A DNA stretch of 6,800 bases from Desulfomicrobium sp. (GTDB lineage Bacteria > Desulfobacterota > Desulfovibrionia > Desulfovibrionales > Desulfomicrobiaceae). The stretch spans positions 1 through 6,800 of the forward strand of contig DPKT01000307.1 in the NCBI GenBank assembly GCA_003542385.1. Reading direction: 5' to 3'. The translations under genes were made by a program, and so were the position numbers. Position 1 is the stretch's first letter; every line of letters starts with the position of its first letter. Positions 6,083 to 6,800 of the stretch are shown here, piece after piece. The notes beneath the pieces are model-generated. The model was not told the DNA's origin. It made no database searches and saw only the letters and a program-made list of their open reading frames with translations.

Positions 6083-6800
6083 GCCGTTCCCTCCACCCAT
6101 TCGCGCACGGCGCGCTGGAAGGCCTTGCCCCGCTCCTTGTAGTTGGCGAAGAGGTCGAAGCTGGCCGTGGCCGGCGACAGGAGCACGCACTCTCCCGGCC
6201 GTGCCTCGGAGGCGGCACGGAAAACCGCCTCTTCAAGCGTCGGGTCCCAATGGATCTCCAACCCGCATCCGGCCCAGGCTCCTTCGAAAATTTCCCGCGA
6301 CTTCCCGAACAGGTAGATCCCGCGCACGCGTTCCCGGATGTGCGGCAACACCGCGCCCAGGTCCCCGCCCTTGAACACCCCGCCGGCCAGCAGGCGCACG
6401 GGGCGGTTCTGGCTCTTCAGGGCCGCGATCATGGAGTCGGTGGTCGTGGATTTGGAATCGTCGACAAAGGCGATGTCGCGATGCTCGGCCACGGCTTCCA
6501 GGCGGTGCGGCAGGGACGAGAAGCCCTCGATGCCGCGGCGCACGTCGTCCTCGCTCAGGCCGAAATGCCGGCAGACCAGGTACGCGGCCTCCATGTTCTC
6601 GCGGTTGTGCTCGCCGGGCAGGCCGGGGCATTCGAACCGCCGGCTGGCCACGAAGTAGATCCGGTTCGCCCTGGTGAAGGAGCGGCCCTCGAGCTCTTCC
6701 TTCATGGACAGCGGCGCCACGGCCAGGTCGCGAGCATCCATGTGCCCGAACATGCTGAGCTTTGCGTCGAGGTATTCCTCCATGGTCTCGTGGTAGTCCA
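6079..6800 (-). CDS. murD: UDP-N-acetylmuramoylalanine--D-glutamate ligase MurD, C-terminal part (5' end beyond window)
   Basis: MurD is the cytoplasmic ATP-dependent ligase that adds D-glutamate to UDP-MurNAc-L-Ala. The gene enters from the right edge. The last 239 residues are present, roughly the second half of a protein usually around 430-450 residues long. The reading frame is open to the window edge, with DYHETMEEYLDAK at the extreme start of the visible part, matching the DHLD-YH-S-EEY-AAK region of the central domain. GEHNRENMEAA lies late in the central domain. LPHRLEAVAEHRDIAFVDDSKSTT, spread over about positions 6448-6519, opens the C-terminal domain and is strongly diagnostic of MurD. 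LAGGVFKGGDL and LLSPATASFDLFANYKERG are further MurD signatures. The Met at 6781-6783 is internal, not a start. The stop codon overlaps the ftsW start in an ATGA, implying coupled translation. Confidence 0.96.
   Translation of the reverse strand, partial: DYHETMEEYLDAKLSMFGHMDARDLAVAPLSMKEELEGRSFTRANRIYFVASRRFECPGLPGEHNRENMEAAYLVCRHFGLSEDDVRRGIEGFSSLPHRLEAVAEHRDIAFVDDSKSTTTDSMIAALKSQNRPVRLLAGGVFKGGDLGAVLPHIRERVRGIYLFGKSREIFEGAWAGCGLEIHWDPTLEEAVFRAASEARPGECVLLSPATASFDLFANYKERGKAFQRAVREWVEGTA
6088..6094 (-). promoter_or_regulatory. Ribosome binding site for ftsW, inside the end of murD
   Basis: GGAGGGA on the minus strand lies 5 bases before the ATG at 6080-6082. It decides for that ATG over longer in-frame alternatives reaching into murD (an alternative start codon at 6190), whose extra residues do not resemble FtsW. 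Confidence 0.78.

Noticed and set aside
3888..6236. 782-codon frame on the minus strand that looks like a murD/ftsW-region to murG fusion
   Set aside because: Only the last 358 codons are protein-like (MurG). The upstream part is FtsW and MurD DNA read out of frame, and a proper ATG with a ribosome binding site marks the real murG start at 4964.

Overview
This window is an ordinary but well-preserved piece of a bacterial division and cell wall (dcw) cluster. Every supportable gene lies on the minus strand. Read in the direction of transcription, from high to low coordinates, the order is murD (3' part only) - ftsW - murG - murC - ftsQ - ftsA - ftsZ (5' part only). The DNA is clearly GC-rich. 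A Gram-negative host is suggested by the FtsQ-type division protein with a POTRA domain and by an FtsA with a C-terminal amphipathic helix. The gene order and protein style look most like a sulfate-reducing deltaproteobacterium (Desulfovibrionales-like, for example Desulfovibrio or Desulfomicrobium). That placement is recognition, not a search result, and is only moderately secure.

Layout: 6079-6800 holds the C-terminal 239 residues of MurD, cut by the window edge. 4961-6082 is FtsW (373 aa) and 3888-4964 is MurG (358 aa); the murD/ftsW and ftsW/murG junctions are both 4-base ATGA overlaps. 2509-3882 is MurC (457 aa), 5 bases after murG. 1659-2504 is FtsQ (281 aa), 4 bases after murC, with its ribosome binding site inside the end of murC. 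391-1620 is FtsA (409 aa) after a 38-base spacer. 2-328 is the first 109 residues of FtsZ after a 62-base spacer, cut just inside the tubulin signature. No stretch longer than about 62 bases lacks a gene. No RNA gene, mobile element, CRISPR array or clear terminator was seen.

How the genes work together: MurC and MurD add L-alanine and D-glutamate to UDP-MurNAc in the cytoplasm. MurG converts lipid I to lipid II at the inner face of the membrane. FtsW polymerises lipid II into septal glycan. FtsQ links the periplasmic division complex, FtsA ties FtsZ to the membrane, and FtsZ forms the ring. The spacing implies one transcription unit with translational coupling in the upstream part and slightly looser spacing before ftsA and ftsZ.

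I found no undescribed system here. The points most worth a second look are the absence of murB (and ddl) between murC and ftsQ, and a small dyad just upstream of the ftsZ ribosome binding site.
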